Shown: positions 28,871 through 41,343, counted from the first letter of the stretch. The stretch: DNA of 64,000 nucleotides from Perkinsus olseni (GCA_013115125.1 JABANN010000065.1:20407-84406), one strand, 5' to 3'. Notes: a model not told the origin generated them from the letters alone. Numbers and translations: made by a program.

Positions 28871-31800
28871 TCAGAATGGAGGCTGGGTCAGCGTGCTAGG
28901 GTCAACCTGGGAGAGGGAGGCGATGATGGTGCTGCCGAGGAGTATAGTATATGTAGATTGAAGAGGAGAATAGAAGGGGAGGGCGAGGAGGGGGTCCAGT
29001 GGAGGGTGAGGGTAGCGGTGATGTGATTCGGGCGATGAGTGGTATTGATGATAGGTGGAATGGTTGGGCGTGGATCGCCCTGCTGAGACCCTGCCAGAAT
29101 CTCGACTTGAGCATCTGCCGCCCCCCAGGGGGGATGTGAGTATGCCGACCTGGGTGATCCGGGTAAGGCGGTAGGGGAGAGGACGGCGACGGCGGCGGCG
29201 GGGGCGGGCATGGTGATGTGGTCAGGCAATGCCTCGGAAGACGACTCAGAGCACTGGCTGCCGCCTTTGGTGGACACCTAGAGATGATAAGGAACTGCTC
29301 AGGATACTTCGGATCAAGAGAGGCCTCCATACAGTGACGAGTAGGGGAGGGTGTGGTACTGTGTGGGAAGCAAGGATCGGTCTTAGCTACCATGATGGAC
29401 CCTGATTCTGATAACACTTACTTCTTGGAGCGCATTGAGGAATTGCGAGTGGAGCAAGAGAGGGTAGCCGCCGCTACTGGGCGGGGGAAGAAGTCCAAGT
29501 GAGTTCTCCCTGCGAAATTGTTTTGCAGTATAAAGTGCTTGGCAGGTCGAAAGATGACGGAAAAGGGGACTCTAACACGATAGAGGTAGGCTACCGCCGC
29601 TGGAGGTATCTTAGGTCGACTATGGGCAAGTACGGGTTCCTCAGTGTCCCAACGTCCTTTTCTGTCTTGGCCGTGTCCGATCGCTATGGCAAGAGTGGAA
29701 GAATCAGCAGCGAGCCCTCCTCTGGACCGCAGATACTGATGTAGCCAAGGACATGGTGAAGGTGAGATACTGTTGTGCACGCGTGCACAGCGACGACGAC
29801 GTACCGCTCCTTGCAGGCCTTCGTGGACACAGTCCTGAGCATTGGTGTGCCTCCAGCAGTGCTCGACCCAGTACTGAGGAAGACTGGCCTCCGGACTTCG
29901 TTCGCGAAGTTCACCGTCAATAATGGTGGGGAGTACCCCTTAACTTCATCCAGGTTTTCACTCGGTCCGCCACTTAGGTAAGGAGGGAGGCAATCAGCAG
30001 CAGCGTGGGGCTAATGATGTGAAGGGTGAGGAGGAGAGGCGGAGTTACAGTAAGGCGTCGGGGTCGGGTCCAATGACAGCTCAGACCTCGCCACGCCCTC
30101 TTGCCTGGTCAGATGAGCGTGAGTTGGAGGCCATTATACGATGGTTGGAGTCGGGCAGTATGATTAAACATGAGGACAGCACTGGTCATCATGGTGGTGG
30201 TGGTGGTGGTGGTGGTGGTGGTGGTGAGGATGATGGCCTGCTGCTGCTGCTGCCTCCCACTACTCGTATAGGGGCTGGGGAGCCTGGTGAGTGCCAACAA
30301 CCTCCCTCCTGGAGTGATGATGCGCATGTTAGGGGCGATGGAAGGCATCGAGGAGAGAGAGCCTGGGGATGACTTTGAAGGTGGGTTCATTGGAGTTGGT
30401 CGGGGTAAGGTTGGACTTATGGTAGCAGCATCTCGTAGTACAGTGCTCCAAATTAATCTGGAATATGCATGATGGTTGCAGAGGCGTGGAACGGTCACAG
30501 TTTTCTGAGAGTTTATCTCGCTCCTGGGTATACTGTGCTAGAAGATGAGGGTCGAACCTAACGTAGTTGAAGCGTTAATAAGTTTCTAGGCGATACTCAA
30601 AGTTAATTTGGACCACTGTATGATGGGGCCGCGGCAGTGCCGCCTGGGCTCACTCCGTCGTATGCAGTCCATAGGAGTAGCCTTTGGTACCACTCATCTC
30701 GTTAGTCGCTGCCGGTACCATTGCCCTACTGTCCCTGCGTAAAGGCATGTTTTGATAGGGCGTGAGGGTGGTTGATGCAGGTATGGCCATCCTCGAGAAG
30801 CATCTAGAACGGCTCAACCCTCCCTCGGTGGACCACTGGTTGCTGATGCTCCGATCCAAATGTGTGGTCACTGAGCTGCAGGACAAGGTGGGTGTATCGC
30901 AATCGTCGATCTTGCAATCTTGCGATTTCTTAATTTCTGTGGTAGGTTAAACTATCCGACCTTCGTAGAGTTTTGACGGTCTACTTGGATGAGTTGAAGT
31001 ATCGACTTGCCTCCAAGGGCGAGGCTGCTACCACCGCAGTCGCCTCCGGTAGCGAATGTAAGTTGGTCCTTGATGACGTAGAGTGGATGGACAGTCCCTT
31101 CCTTGTAGCTGAGCCGCAGCAACAGCAAGCAGCTCATGATAAGCATCATCCGTCGACGGCTGCCGCTGCTGCTACTGCTGAGTACATTACTCGGGATATG
31201 TTCATCAATGCTGGCTTTGCCTTCGTCTCGGATGATCAGAGGAAGGCCTATCAGGTAGGTGGGGGATTTTTGGTATCATCAGGACCTTGCTGCTGCTCAG
31301 GCCTCAGTGAACCACATACGGTTACTGCAGAGCCATAATCTACTACGGACCCAACTCCTGTGTACTAATGAGAAGATGCAGCAGTATAATATGTACAGCG
31401 ATCACATCCTCATCGTACCTCCCTCACTACCGCCTGATGGTCCTCAGGTACGCTTCCCTCACGGGTGGCTTGGGAGACCTCGTCCCTTCGACTGATGGTA
31501 ACTATGTCCGGTCGATCGTGAATAGAATCAATACTTTGTAAGTGTCACTGGCTGTTGATTGGGCGAGAGTTATGGTAACAGGTACCAGCTGGGTGGGATG
31601 GAGGAGCCCCCATCGGCCTCTACTTTGGAGGTCCTGCTGAGGACATTGAAGTTCGGGATGAATACAGCGAAGGAACGGAGTACAGTGGCAGCCATCTTAG
31701 AGTGAGTTCTGGGGATGTCGGGTGTTGGGATTGAACCGGGGACCTCTGGGTAGGAAACTCGCTGATGGTCTGACTAACAAGCAGACTTACGAGCGCAATC

Positions 31801-33591
31801 AAGAGGCCAAGCAGAAGAGGTTGATGGCTGAGCCGACAGTCGAAGCGAAGTGGCGCCACCCAGCCAGAGTTGAGGCGTCCAAGTCGTTCATAAGATGGAA
31901 GGGTGTCACACCGTGGACTCTCGATCAAGTCCTAGGCATGCTCGGTATCTCCGGTGACAAGAGGCGGCGGCTCTTGGGTGAATCCTTCACCTCCGAGGAT
32001 AAGGGCCCTGCTTTGAAGTCGGCTGAGGATGAGGATGAGGAGGACGAGTCTGACAAGGTGAGAGGTCACGCTGTCCCTCATCTCTATCGTGCCGAATGGC
32101 GGCGGACGCGGTTCTGATAGGGGTTACCACTCCTCGAGGCCAATGCCACGGCGGCCTGCCTTCCGAAGATGGTCTGTTGTCAGGAGATGATCGTCAAGGC
32201 CTTGACCTCTGAGCCTCTGACCGAGCCCGACGTGCAGTGGGACGCTGATACAGCATGGGGTATGATGGAGAAGGCTGCTCAAGTGAAAGGTAGGTCTCGG
32301 CTAGTCTCCCTCTGGACGATTGCCGCGTCCTGTGCAGATGGCGGGGAGGAAGCTGTCCTGGCATCCTTCGTGCCCCCAACGGCCAATAAGATGTGGGCCA
32401 ACACCTTCCTCGATGACGTAAAGGTTGAGGAGCCGAGAGTTCAGAAGTCCAGAAGGCTGGGCAACGCCCAGGCATTGAAGGAGCTTCCTCCACTCAAGCC
32501 GCAGGATCTTCTCGATTTTGGATACATGTGAAAAGAGAGCTTCGCTCCGCTAGGATTGATGGACGTTTTCGTCTTGACAGGTATCTCACCCACCTGGCGT
32601 ATGAAGTAATGGTGTCGGAGGGAGCGGCTGTGAGGGAGGAGACGGAGTTGCCCAATGGACTCATACAAAATCAGTAACCCACAGGCCGTCATCAGCCATC
32701 TCCGACCGTCCACCTACAGGATGATGCACATGACGTTTGATGATTTGCCGCATGAGTTAAACGTGAAGTCCCCTCTTGCTCTGGTGACGGTCAATGGTGA
32801 CACGCCCAAGGATGAGGTCATTCGCCTCCAGGTAGGTGTGCAGAGGAGTGTTGGTGCCCCTAGGGATGATGTTGTGGTAGATGCTACTTGCACTACGGCA
32901 ATATCTTTGCTATGGTGGCTCGCCTGGTCGTGGCCCCACAGGGAAGGCAAAGAAGGCCCAGCAGGTGGGTCGGCCGGGTTCATCGTTGTCCACAGTGATG
33001 TGATCGTGCCAGTCGCCGGAGAATCCTCGTGATGCGTTTGAGGCACGAGTGAAGCGTTTGGTTGGCTTGGCTGCTGAGCTACCATCAATGAGAGGAGCAG
33101 CCTCGGGGAAAATACTACGCTGGTGGAAGCCCGAAATACACGACAGGTGAAAGCAGGCGGAGCGAAGATTATTTGATAGAATTATCCTCATCCTCGTCAG
33201 CGCCATACTGGTGTTATTCATCATCTACGGTTTGCCTGATACATGGCGTTTGAAGGACCTCCTTCTAAAGGACGACCTCCCTTTCTACCAGTACTGCAAG
33301 ACGGCGTTATGGTAGTAGGAGTGCTGGTGGGTGGTGCTGGTTATTATCACAACGACGTCTCAGTGTTGGAGGGCACTCTCAAAGGCGTCGGAGGTGTAAC
33401 GATGGACGGGCGGATGACCCCAACTCCCTCGCGTTTAAGGTGAGGACCTCCTCCCCTTCATCATCATCATCATCGGTGGTTGTAGGGTTTTGTTGTGTTG
33501 GTAGGTGAAGATGCAGTTGACGGATGAGGTGATGCCAGCGTTGATGCCCCGGCTCAGGGACATCACCAGGCTGCATCTATTCCGAATGTGA
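28871..33591 (+). CDS. Probable C-terminal extension of CHD copy 1, or a separate unknown gene
   Basis: A dense series of exons continues on the same strand without an obvious gene break. Readable pieces include YFLERIEELRVEQERVAAAT (about 29417-29480), SLWQEWKNQQRALLWTAD (about 29684-29740), FVDTVLSIGVPPAVLDPVL (about 29820-29875), WSDERELEAIIRWLESGSM (about 30105-30165, SANT-like spacing of Trp), EKHLERLNPPSVDHWLLML (about 30795-30850) and SFIRWKGVTPWTLDQVLGML (about 31883-31945). They are followed by VSEGAAVREETELPNG (about 32610-32660), VKRLVGLAAELPSMRGAA (about 33050-33105), WRLKDLLLKDDLPFYQY (about 33244-33295), and a final exon ending MPRLRDITRLHLFRM at 33589-33591. I do not recognise a domain with certainty. 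The GGT repeat at 30193-30226 and several introns carry repeated motifs. Two genes rather than one remain possible. Confidence 0.5.
30193..30227 (+). repeat. GGT trinucleotide repeat
   Basis: About eleven GGT units following HEDSTGHH in the open frame; codes for polyglycine if exonic. Confidence 0.8.
31715..31745 (-). repeat. tRNA T-arm-like sequence near a probable donor site
   Basis: GATGTCGGGTGTTGGGATTG followed by AACCGGGGACCTC, about 12 bases after a GTGAGT at 31702. The intron end is probably near 31784 but the join could not be checked in frame. Confidence 0.6.
32539..32550 (-). repeat. GCGGAGCGAAGC motif, reverse orientation, intron 32528-32580
   Basis: GCTTCGCTCCGC, the exact complement, in a 53-nt intron joining DLLDFGYM to YLTHLAYEV in frame. 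Confidence 0.75.
33158..33168 (+). repeat. GCGGAGCGAAG motif in an intron near 33147-33201
   Basis: GGCGGAGCGAAG lies about 10 bases after a GTGAAA donor that follows WWKPEIHD. Confidence 0.65.
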
Positions 33592-33616
33592 TATCGTCAT
33601 CATCGTGTCATCAGCA

Positions 33617-35049
33617 ATGGCATCGGCAGCACACCGAGCTGTCTATCAGGTACCCACCACCGGCCCCTCCGCCACCGCGATCTACCAAGGCTGGCTCATC
33701 AACGGCGACGGGTGAGGGTGGATGGGGTTGAATAATTTCGTGGCGCAGTGACGATCATTATCGGCCACATGACACCCGAGCTTACTGTCTTGTTGCATAG
33801 GGTCTGCTGGTGGGAAGTCGAAGAAGGGTCGTGGGAAAACTCGAAAGCATCCTCATACGGCTGCGCCTTCGAGTGCTTCCTCTTCAACCGTCGCCGCTGA
33901 TGCCACCGCCGCGACCCCGACTGTCGTCCCCTTCGTTGCTGATTCCCCGGGGTCTGAGAGATCCTCCTCGAGAGCACCACCGAAGAAGGTAAGAATGATC
34001 GTCATCATGAGGTCTCTCATGCGTGTGGATGTTCCCTTGTGTAGCGTCGTCGATCCACACCTGCGGCCAAGCAGCAGCAGCAGCACGGTAGTGTAACCCC
34101 TGCACATGGGAAGAAGGGAAGTAGCACCCCTAAGAAGCCGGCCTTCTCGGCCTGGGCCATGTTCCAAAAAGGTAAATGAGAGTGGAGGCGGCGGTTTGCC
34201 TGGCGTTAGATTCACGGATCAGAGTCGTGGTTCCTAGATCGGACTAAAATGGTTGGGTAGGTGTCTTCCGCTCGTTGCGGGAGCAGCATCCGGGCTAACT
34301 GAAATCATCACTACTCCGAGCTCATCATTGGTAGCACACGAGCTTCTAGTCCAACTGAGCCGGCAACAGCGCTGGACTGGCACCTCCGCCCGAGCCGTGC
34401 CCTCTTGGGTGTTTCTGATGATAGGATGGGCGGTCGTGACGGATGATACGATCGTACTGTCAGTTGAATGGGCCAAGATCAAGGAGGACTTCCCCAACAT
34501 GCCCTGGGATGAGGGGTCTCGTGAAGTAGCCAGGAAGTGGAAGCTGATCGCCCCTGAGGAGAAGCAGCAGTGGAAAGATGAAGCCGACAGGTCTGATGCT
34601 CCACCGCCAACTGCCCCTTCTCAGGGCTGTCTTCTTCAGGGAGCGCTTGAAGTGGGAGGCCACACCGGAGGGTATGGCCATCATGAGGGGGGAGACCCCG
34701 GTATCCACCAAATCTGCCAAGTCGACTTCCGCGACCAAGAGGAAAAGGCAGCAGCCGCATAAGTAGGATGGCTGCTGGGCTGAGAGCGTCATTGGGTTGT
34801 GCAGGGGCGGCGAGGCCTCGCCATCTTCGGCAAGATCGGCGAAGAAGAGGTCAACCACTCCACGATCCAGTCCGGGGAAGGTGAGGGGGACACTGGTATC
34901 GAGGGATGGGGGTTATTGGCCTGTGTTGGTAGGCAGCAGCAGCAGCAGCAGCAGCCGTGAAGGAGTCGGCAGTACAGTCCCCCGATACCGCTGAGGTGAC
35001 GGAGATTGTGGAGAGCGTAACGTCTGATAAGAATACTGATAATTCATAG
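33617..35049 (+). CDS. HMG-box protein
   Basis: Likely nuclear DNA-binding architectural protein. The start at 33617 gives MASAAHRAVYQVP. Basic low-complexity exons follow (GGKSKKGRGKTRKHPHTAA; KKRRRSTPAAKQQQQHGS). The HMG box itself is split by an intron: KKPAFSAWAMFQK (to about 34172), then WAKIKEDFPNMPWDEGSREV with ARKWKLIAPEEKQQWKDEA (about 34469-34588), giving the standard order of Pro-x-x-Ala-x-x-x-Phe, Trp and Glu-Glu-Lys. A basic tail follows (TKSAKSTSATKRKRQQPHK, then RSAKKRSTTPRSSPGK). The last exon starts with a run of seven alanines coded by GCA/AGC repeats and ends NTDNS at 35047-35049. The box intron, about 34173-34458, is long for this genome and remains open in one frame. One HMG box only. 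Confidence 0.8.
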
Positions 35050-36027
35050 CCTGGTCAATCATCCATCGAGACCAGTAGGATGCCCAACTCACCGCTATTA
35101 CCCCTGCTACTGATGCAATATTGATTCACAGTCGTCATCATTATTATTATAGTGGTAGTAGTAGCACTGCGCACTCATCACAACCACAGTGCTGCTGCTG
35201 CTACTGCTACTGCTGTTATTATTGTTCTGTTTCACATTTATGAGACCACTGTTCAACCCCATCATCTGTCTCCTATACTATCATTCTTGAGTTGCCAAGT
35301 ATCAATACACGTAGTGATGCTGCTAGTGGGAATGTTACTGCTGCCCCTCCACCACCACGACATACTCCATCCCGCAGTTGTCCAGCAGGCTGGCTTCAGC
35401 GTCGTAGGGATCATAGATGTGAGTGCATAAGGGTCATCATCGTCATACTGCCCCTCCTCTCAGTGGATCATAGCCCACATCAACATCTACGGCCGAGCCC
35501 TCGCTGTTGATGAGGCCTTCCGCCATGTAGGGATACCCTCTGCTCTTGTCGACTCAGCAATGCTGTTCAGCTGGACGAGGCTCATCAGTATCTTCTAGAC
35601 GGTGAGAAGATGCAGGGATCAGCCCCCCACACTGATGTCCTCAAGGCAGCGATACACTCGACTAAGCTTGCCAAGGCCTGGCTGAAGGTTGAGTCTGCCA
35701 CCTTGTATCACCGGCTACTACTTGTCGTATTCTTCACCAGCCCTATGCAGTATCGAGTGAGCTGGCCCACTGTAGAAGGATACCAGTATGCACGCACGAG
35801 TACCCTAGCCGGGCCGCAGCACTACCGTTGGCGCTGCTTCAAGGAGGGACGGCTCTCACGCTGCTTCCAAACACTAGCGGTCGTAGGACTGCCGCCTACC
35901 ACTCCATGTTTGCTTGAGAATTGTTGTACAATTTCATGTCTATCTTGCTCTCTTGCTCAATCTTGAAGTTCCTTAATTATCTTCCGTGTGGAGAGCGCAT
36001 CTACGCTTAGTGAGTGTTGATCCAACA
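35050..36027 (+). other. Possible exons of an unrecognised gene
   Basis: Coding-like + segments appear at about 35464-35570 (IIAHINIYGRALAVDEAFR, then VGIPSALVDSAMLFS) and 35590-35700 (HTDVLKAAIHSTKLAKAWL). Splice-like junctions are visible but a complete protein could not be built. AT-rich ATT/GTA repeats lie near 35125-35165 and GCT/TGC repeats near 35185-35215. Confidence 0.4.
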
Positions 36028-36260
36028 ATGGGTTTCATCGGTAGCATCGAGCAGTTTATCAACTTGCGCACTGCGAGGATGTTCATCTATGGTGGGGTCA
36101 GTGCTGTCTTCCTCTACAAGGTAGAACACCCCTGGTGCTGGTGAGGGTATCAATCTCCTCTCAGGCAACACCTTTCATGTACCGCTGGGAGATGCTGCCT
36201 ACCTTCTTAGTGAAGACCGAGGCGTATAAATCTAGGGAAGCCATGATAGCATTCGAGTAG
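36028..36260 (+). CDS. 62-aa spliced microprotein with one membrane segment
   Basis: Two exons, 36028-36120 (31 codons) and 36165-36260, are joined by a 44-nt GT-AG intron in phase 0. The predicted protein is 62 residues: a short N-terminus (MGFIGSIEQFINLRTARM), a hydrophobic stretch FIYGGVSAVFLYK that could span or dip into a membrane, then ATPFMYRWEMLPTFLV and a charged C-terminus ending AMIAFE before TAG. The size and layout recall small subunits of mitochondrial inner-membrane complexes, but I see no specific signature and assign no function. It would be missed by a length filter. Confidence 0.6.
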
Positions 36261-36281
36261 TATTGAGAAGTTGGCAGGCTG

Positions 36282-36422
36282 ATGTCAGGCATGCTACTGT
36301 TGCTGTTGTTCAGTAATATGAAGGGCATTGTGTACGGTCCCTACGATAAGGGTGGCCTTGAGGGACCCCCTACCAAGATACCAGAGACCTCGATCGGTAT
36401 GATGAAGGTTGATCCTATGTAG
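36282..36422 (+). CDS. 46-codon open frame, hypothetical
   Basis: Begins MSGMLLLLLFSNMKG and ends at TAG 36420-36422. The leader is strongly hydrophobic, while the rest is Gly/Pro-rich (YDKGGLEGPPTKIPE). It lies 21 bases after the stop of the 62-aa gene, so it may be another exon, an independent small gene or chance. Confidence 0.3.
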   Translation: MSGMLLLLLFSNMKGIVYGPYDKGGLEGPPTKIPETSIGMMKVDPM

Positions 36423-36724
36423 AGCATGGATAACGATGATGATGATACATTTGAGTATGATGATGCTGATAATAATCTTCGAACACTCCGTGGCTCCCGT
36501 CTAACTGCGGGACAGGCCTCGGACCATTGCTTTGTTATACTATATGATACTGTCGAGTTACCTTAGTCAGAGAAGGGACATACAGTATAGCCAACTACGA
36601 GCGTAGTGCCGAGAGAAGAGGCAAAGATTCGCGTATTTTACGGTACTCAACACCGTGAAAGTGAAGGCATCATATACTACAGTAAAGCGCGGGGCGTATT
36701 GTTTTGAAGCCGTGCCCTTCTAGG

Positions 36725-39700
36725 ATGGTCGGCCTATGCTCACTACTCCTATGCTGTTCGCTGCTAGCTATCCATCCTGTGGCTGCTGCTGTTGATGACG
36801 GTGAAGATGATCCTGAATGGGTGTCGAAGCTGTGGAGTGGTAGTTGGGGGTGTTACGGTACTACACTGAGGGACTCCCTGTCCGATGGTCAGGGTCGATT
36901 CAGCATTACCCCAATACTGCTGAGGCTGAGGAGCTGCTTGATAAATTCATGATAGAATGCCCGGGCCAGATGAGAAAGGAGGAGATTGGTAGTACCCACA
37001 GAGCCTCCCCCTCGGGTAGGGGCAACTGGCTGTAGGTGAATCCTTGGAGCACAGGAAGATCTTCGCTTATGTCCTCACTAAGAAAGATACTCCAGCAGGG
37101 GTAGTGAAGCCTAGGCTTATGGTGACGAGCTTGATGCATAGCAGAGAGCCTGGTAGTATGGTGGTGGGGTGTCTGGGTTGTACTGTTGAGTACTGCTGTG
37201 CAAGACACCTCCCTGAGGTTGGGGCCGCGCGTAGTGGAATCAATAGGGCCAATCTTGCTGTGGTCAACATGTGTGTTGGCGACGTCATTCAGAATCTCGC
37301 GGGAGGTGAATTGAATTTATTCCAGGACTCGAGAATAGCCAGCGTGTTTGATTTGGAATGGGCAGGGCTGATGCCCAGTGTGGTGTAGACGGCCGTGTAG
37401 AGAGGAGGTGTGAGAGCAGTACAAGAGCTGGTGTGGCCCAACCTCCAGTCGGTGTCCGACGAAATATCAGTGAAATTCTCTGATACTCCGACCACTTCGA
37501 GTGAGAATTGATTCTTTCTGAGGGGCTGCGCGTGCCTCATCGTAGCTAACTCGATAGCGCAGTCAATCTCGTCTGAACTTCAGAAATGATCTCGTAAGAC
37601 GGCGAAAGTGTGGTATTATGAGTGTAGATAGACCTGGCTACATTGCTTGGTGGTATCAGGTGGATTGGCGGTAAGCCTGTATGCTATCGGGAGGCTGTGT
37701 GAGGACTACAAGAAGGGCACGGACCCGCGGACTGTTTATCTACTGGATACTAGAGAGATATGGATCGTGCCAATAGTGAACCCCGACGGGTGAGCATTAT
37801 GCGGGTATGGCGGCTTGCTGGGGCGTCGGTCGAATCCCACACACGTGCTGCCACTTACCAGGCTTGCCTGTTACAACGGTAGTATCGAGGCCTTCCCTGG
37901 CGTGTGTCCTCGGGAGACTCGATGCTGGCGACCCTCAGTCCGGTTTCTGTTATTACTGGGATTTATCAAGTCCCCACCTTCGGTGGTCGGAGGGGTGCTC
38001 GAGGAGGGTTCAAACTAGTCGTCTTGAGGAGAAGAGGCCTTAGGCTGTGTCAGGCCTCATTCTCGCTATGCTGTTCTCGGCTCCGGCTGGGAACAGCAAG
38101 AACGAAATGGAATAGTTACGCTGGTGATCTCTCGAGAATGGTTGACATGGCGTCCTCGGCGAAGAGCTCGATGCCTCCGCCCTGACACAACCCCTCCTTG
38201 TACGGGCTGCTTGGACGTGGCTCGTCAGAAGGCCAACAGCTTGTCTGATCTGCGATATTCATATCGTGATATATTGATCTGTTCCGTAAGCTTTTGGAGC
38301 TCTATCTTCGTACGCAGGTACAAGGTCGTGGAAGATCCCACGATGAGGGATGTCCGGAAGAATCGTCGTGACACCTGTCCTATGAACCCTGTAATCCCTC
38401 CGTTCACTACTCATCCATTTTTCATACCGTATTTCTCCTACCACTCGGCACCGGCATCGTCACCATCATGCGTAGCGCCTATCGGTGCCCAATCGTGGAG
38501 TGGTCGTGAATGGCAGTGTGTGGTGAGCTGGATCGGGTATCTTTGCTTGTTTAGGTGAAGAGTGGAGTGGACTTGAATCGTAACTTCGGGTACAAGTGGT
38601 CCGGACAGTACCGCAAGTGCAGTGAGGAGTAGCCTGTGTAAGGAGGGAGCCTGCCGGTATTGGTATAACGACAGGTACGCTGGAGAGGGGCCCTTCAGTG
38701 AGCCGGAGACCCAAGCGTTGAAGAGGATGGTGGAGGAGAGGGACTTCAAGATAGCCCTCAATTTCCATTCCTACGGCACGATGCTCACCTATCCCTTCAA
38801 TCATGCAAATACGGTGAGGGGTACGGCTGCATGTCCGGCTGCATGTGTGCATCGTGGCCTTCGCCTGGCATAATGATAGCAACTCGTTATGTCAGGATAA
38901 GTCCACCCTCCCGACGGACGATGAAGCTGTCTTCAAGGAGTTGGCTGAGGTCTTCGGCTTCGACCGCTATGGTCCAGCCCATAAACTCTTAGGGTGAGAC
39001 AGACTCCGAACCATCATGCAGTGTCCCGGTCGCTATAGTGTTCATGCAGCGACTGCCCTGATACCTCTCTCTGCGATAGGCTAACTACCTTACTAACATC
39101 GGTCAGGGGCTGTCAATAGAATTTGAAGTGTCTTATGATTTGTGTGTGAGGTTGAAATCGAACCTAACATCTTAGTCAGACTTGCAAAAGGCTATATTGA
39201 TTAGAAAAGAGATCAGTCTAGGGAGGTCTATGAAACTAGACGCGTTGCACGTCACCTGTAGCGTTCAGGCACTAGGATTGGAAAAGCCATCATGCTCTTG
39301 CACTGGTCGTCGTCAGGTACACAGCAAGTGGTGAGAGCGATGATTGGTTCTACGGTGCCATGGGAATCATCAGCATGTCGCCTGAGGTGGGGTCTTGGAG
39401 GAGAGAGGGGCAGTTTATTAGAATCTGCTATTCAGATTGGCAGCGAGTCGGGAGGCTTCTATTCGCCTGTCGAAGAGATACCTGGCATAGTAAGAGATGC
39501 GGGGTGCAGGGATCGAACCCAGGACCTCCTTCAGGTTCACCGCAACTATCGTCGAATACGGCATGCTCTGCACAAGACGGGATTGGAGCTACGACGCGTG
39601 ACGTGCAGTCCCGGCTCGTCGGCGGGGATGATGAAAATGACTCTGAAGAATGGCGGCGTGGGTGAGACCCTGTCACTTCTGTCTTTCATGCATCATGGCC

Positions 39701-39844
39701 ATTGCAGCTCCTCCTGCCTGCTAATTTTCCGCTTTCCCGCTGCTACTATTGTACACAGTTGCAGGGCGTTATTTCTTCATAACGCCCTGTATCCCGGAAT
39801 GTGGACTTGGGTACGCTACGAAATGTCGCGCGCCACGAAATTGA
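36725..39844 (+). CDS. Secreted zinc carboxypeptidase (M14 family)
   Basis: Metallocarboxypeptidase that removes C-terminal residues from peptides, probably outside the cell. Starting at the Met at 36725 gives a signal peptide (MVGLCSLLLCCSLLAIHPVA). Family landmarks across the small introns are HYPNTAEAEELLDKF (about 36900-36945); EEIG joined to ESLEHRKIFAY across an intron ending at about 37036; the zinc ligands in SLMHSREPGS (His and Glu, about 37128-37157); IWIVPIVNPDG (about 37758-37789); the substrate-binding and third-zinc-ligand regions SGVDLNRNFGYKWSG (about 38561-38605) and ALNFHSYGT (about 38755-38780); and DDWFYGAMGIISMSPE joined across an intron to IGSESGGFYSP, which carries the catalytic Glu. 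The C-terminal part ends with VVAGRYFFITPCIPECG, stop at 39842-39844. Key residues are present, so the enzyme looks active. Introns at 37790-37861 and 39490-39534 carry tRNA-like sequence. The frame after 39844 could belong to an alternative ending. Confidence 0.85.
37790..37861 (+). repeat. Intron carrying a B-box-like sequence, sense orientation (M14 gene)
   Basis: 72-nt intron in phase 2 after VPIVNPDG. It contains GTCGGTCGAATCCCACAC. The match to GGTTCGAATCCC is good but the stem is weaker than in the other introns. Confidence 0.6.
39490..39534 (-). repeat. Intron carrying a tRNA T-arm-like sequence (M14 gene)
   Basis: 45-nt intron in phase 0 between PVEEIPGI and VHRNYRRI. It contains GTGCAGGGATCGAACCCAGG and little else, so the tRNA-like piece makes up most of the intron. 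Confidence 0.8.
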
Positions 39845-41343
39845 TATCATCGTTTGAAGCCGGGAGATTGGTGTCTAGGTGCGGGTTTCGGCAGCCACGC
39901 AGCAGTGGCTGTAGGAGGATGTGGACCATCTCCAGTGACAGGGAAGATTGCCCAGATAGCCCGACGGAGCGACACAGATTTCGAGGTCAGTGGTGGGGCT
40001 ATTCCATTGCTTCCTGCATTCCAATTTCCAAGGCATCCCACCTTGGAGCGCCATCACTCGTACGTTAACGACAAAAAAACTATCATCCTCCGTAAAGGGC
40101 TGGGTACCTCACCTTCGTCAATTCCCGATGTCAGCTCCTTAATTTGTTATACACGGGGCTTTCCTATCGTGTAAGTCCATCGGTTGAAGCCGGGTGTGGA
40201 GGGCATTTGTGATGATCGAAGCATTCTCATCATCATTCATGCTGTAGTCTTGACCAACCGAGTTGGAGTGTAGTGAAAGTTAAACTTTGAAACTGTGAAA
40301 CTGAAAGTTTTACTGTGAAACTCAGCCTCCCTCTTTTGCCATCCCCCGGACACGATGTCGCAACCTCTGTCGCCTCGTCTCTATTGCACCGCTTCGTTCC
40401 GAAGCATGTCCCTCGGCTGGACTGGGAAAACATTGTCTAGGGCCGTGACTCCTGAGCTTCCCAGTAGTATTTTTGGTAGCATGTGTCGAACCTTGTGTAG
40501 AGTCGTGGTGGCTTCCTCCGCTGTGGAAGAGATGATTGATGCCCCTCCCGCAGGTGCAGTGTCCAGCTGAGAATATGGCGCCGGGAGAGTCACATAAAAT
40601 ATGCATTGTAGAGGAAAGTAGGCGCCAAGAGACCTGTGTCTCCAGTCATTCCTCCTTCTCAGTCCCAGCTAGCGTGACCCCAGCAATATGTCGCTGTGCA
40701 GTAACCAGCATGGGAGGAGAGACTAGCAAGCGGGCCGAATGGGCCACTCCTCTCGAGGACGGTGAGTCTCCCTACGCACCACAGCATCCAGGACTGCTAT
40801 GGAGCTCAGATACATGTCGAGCTGCGGTCAGAAGCCTCACTGACCCGAACACGGAAATCCTGGTGAGTGCCAGGTATAGGATCTTTCTCATTCCGATATC
40901 GATCGATCGGGCGTGCGCGATATGCTTCGCTATCCGCGATTAGTGCAGGGTGTCGTCGCTCAGGTTTCATCAGGAGTAGCGGTCGAAGATGGGACGACGT
41001 CAGGTGAGTAGGGAGGGCTCAGTTCCACCGACCAGCAGCATCAGTATTAATCTCGGCGTCCTGAGGCATCCTAGGGAATGATAAGTTGTCGTTGTCGGCA
41101 ATCTCATCATCATCCTCCGGGCGAGCGAGATTGAGCTCAGAGGCGATTGGAAAATGAAAGATCGTCGACCGTAGCTGGCCAGTGACGACTCTCTTCTATG
41201 TCGTCTATTGTGATGTTATATGCGTTCGCACTTGCGGCGTCATAGGACTTCCCGCGTTGCCGAGCGTGACGGTGGCGTCACACCGGTTTGGGTTGTCTCC
41301 CGAGTGGCAGCGATCTTGGTTGCTGTTGTTCTCAGAAGGTGCA
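39845..41343. other. Region with ambiguous open segments
   Basis: Several segments are open on both strands. The minus segment 40381-40593 reads LHKVRHMLPKILLGSSGV followed by TALDNVFPVQPRDMLRNEA, which looks protein-like. The plus segment 40536-40860 reads GGETSKRAEWATPLEDGE and ends at a GTGAGT donor. Neither could be extended to a full gene or matched to a family, and they overlap, so at most one is real in the shared part. Confidence 0.35.
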
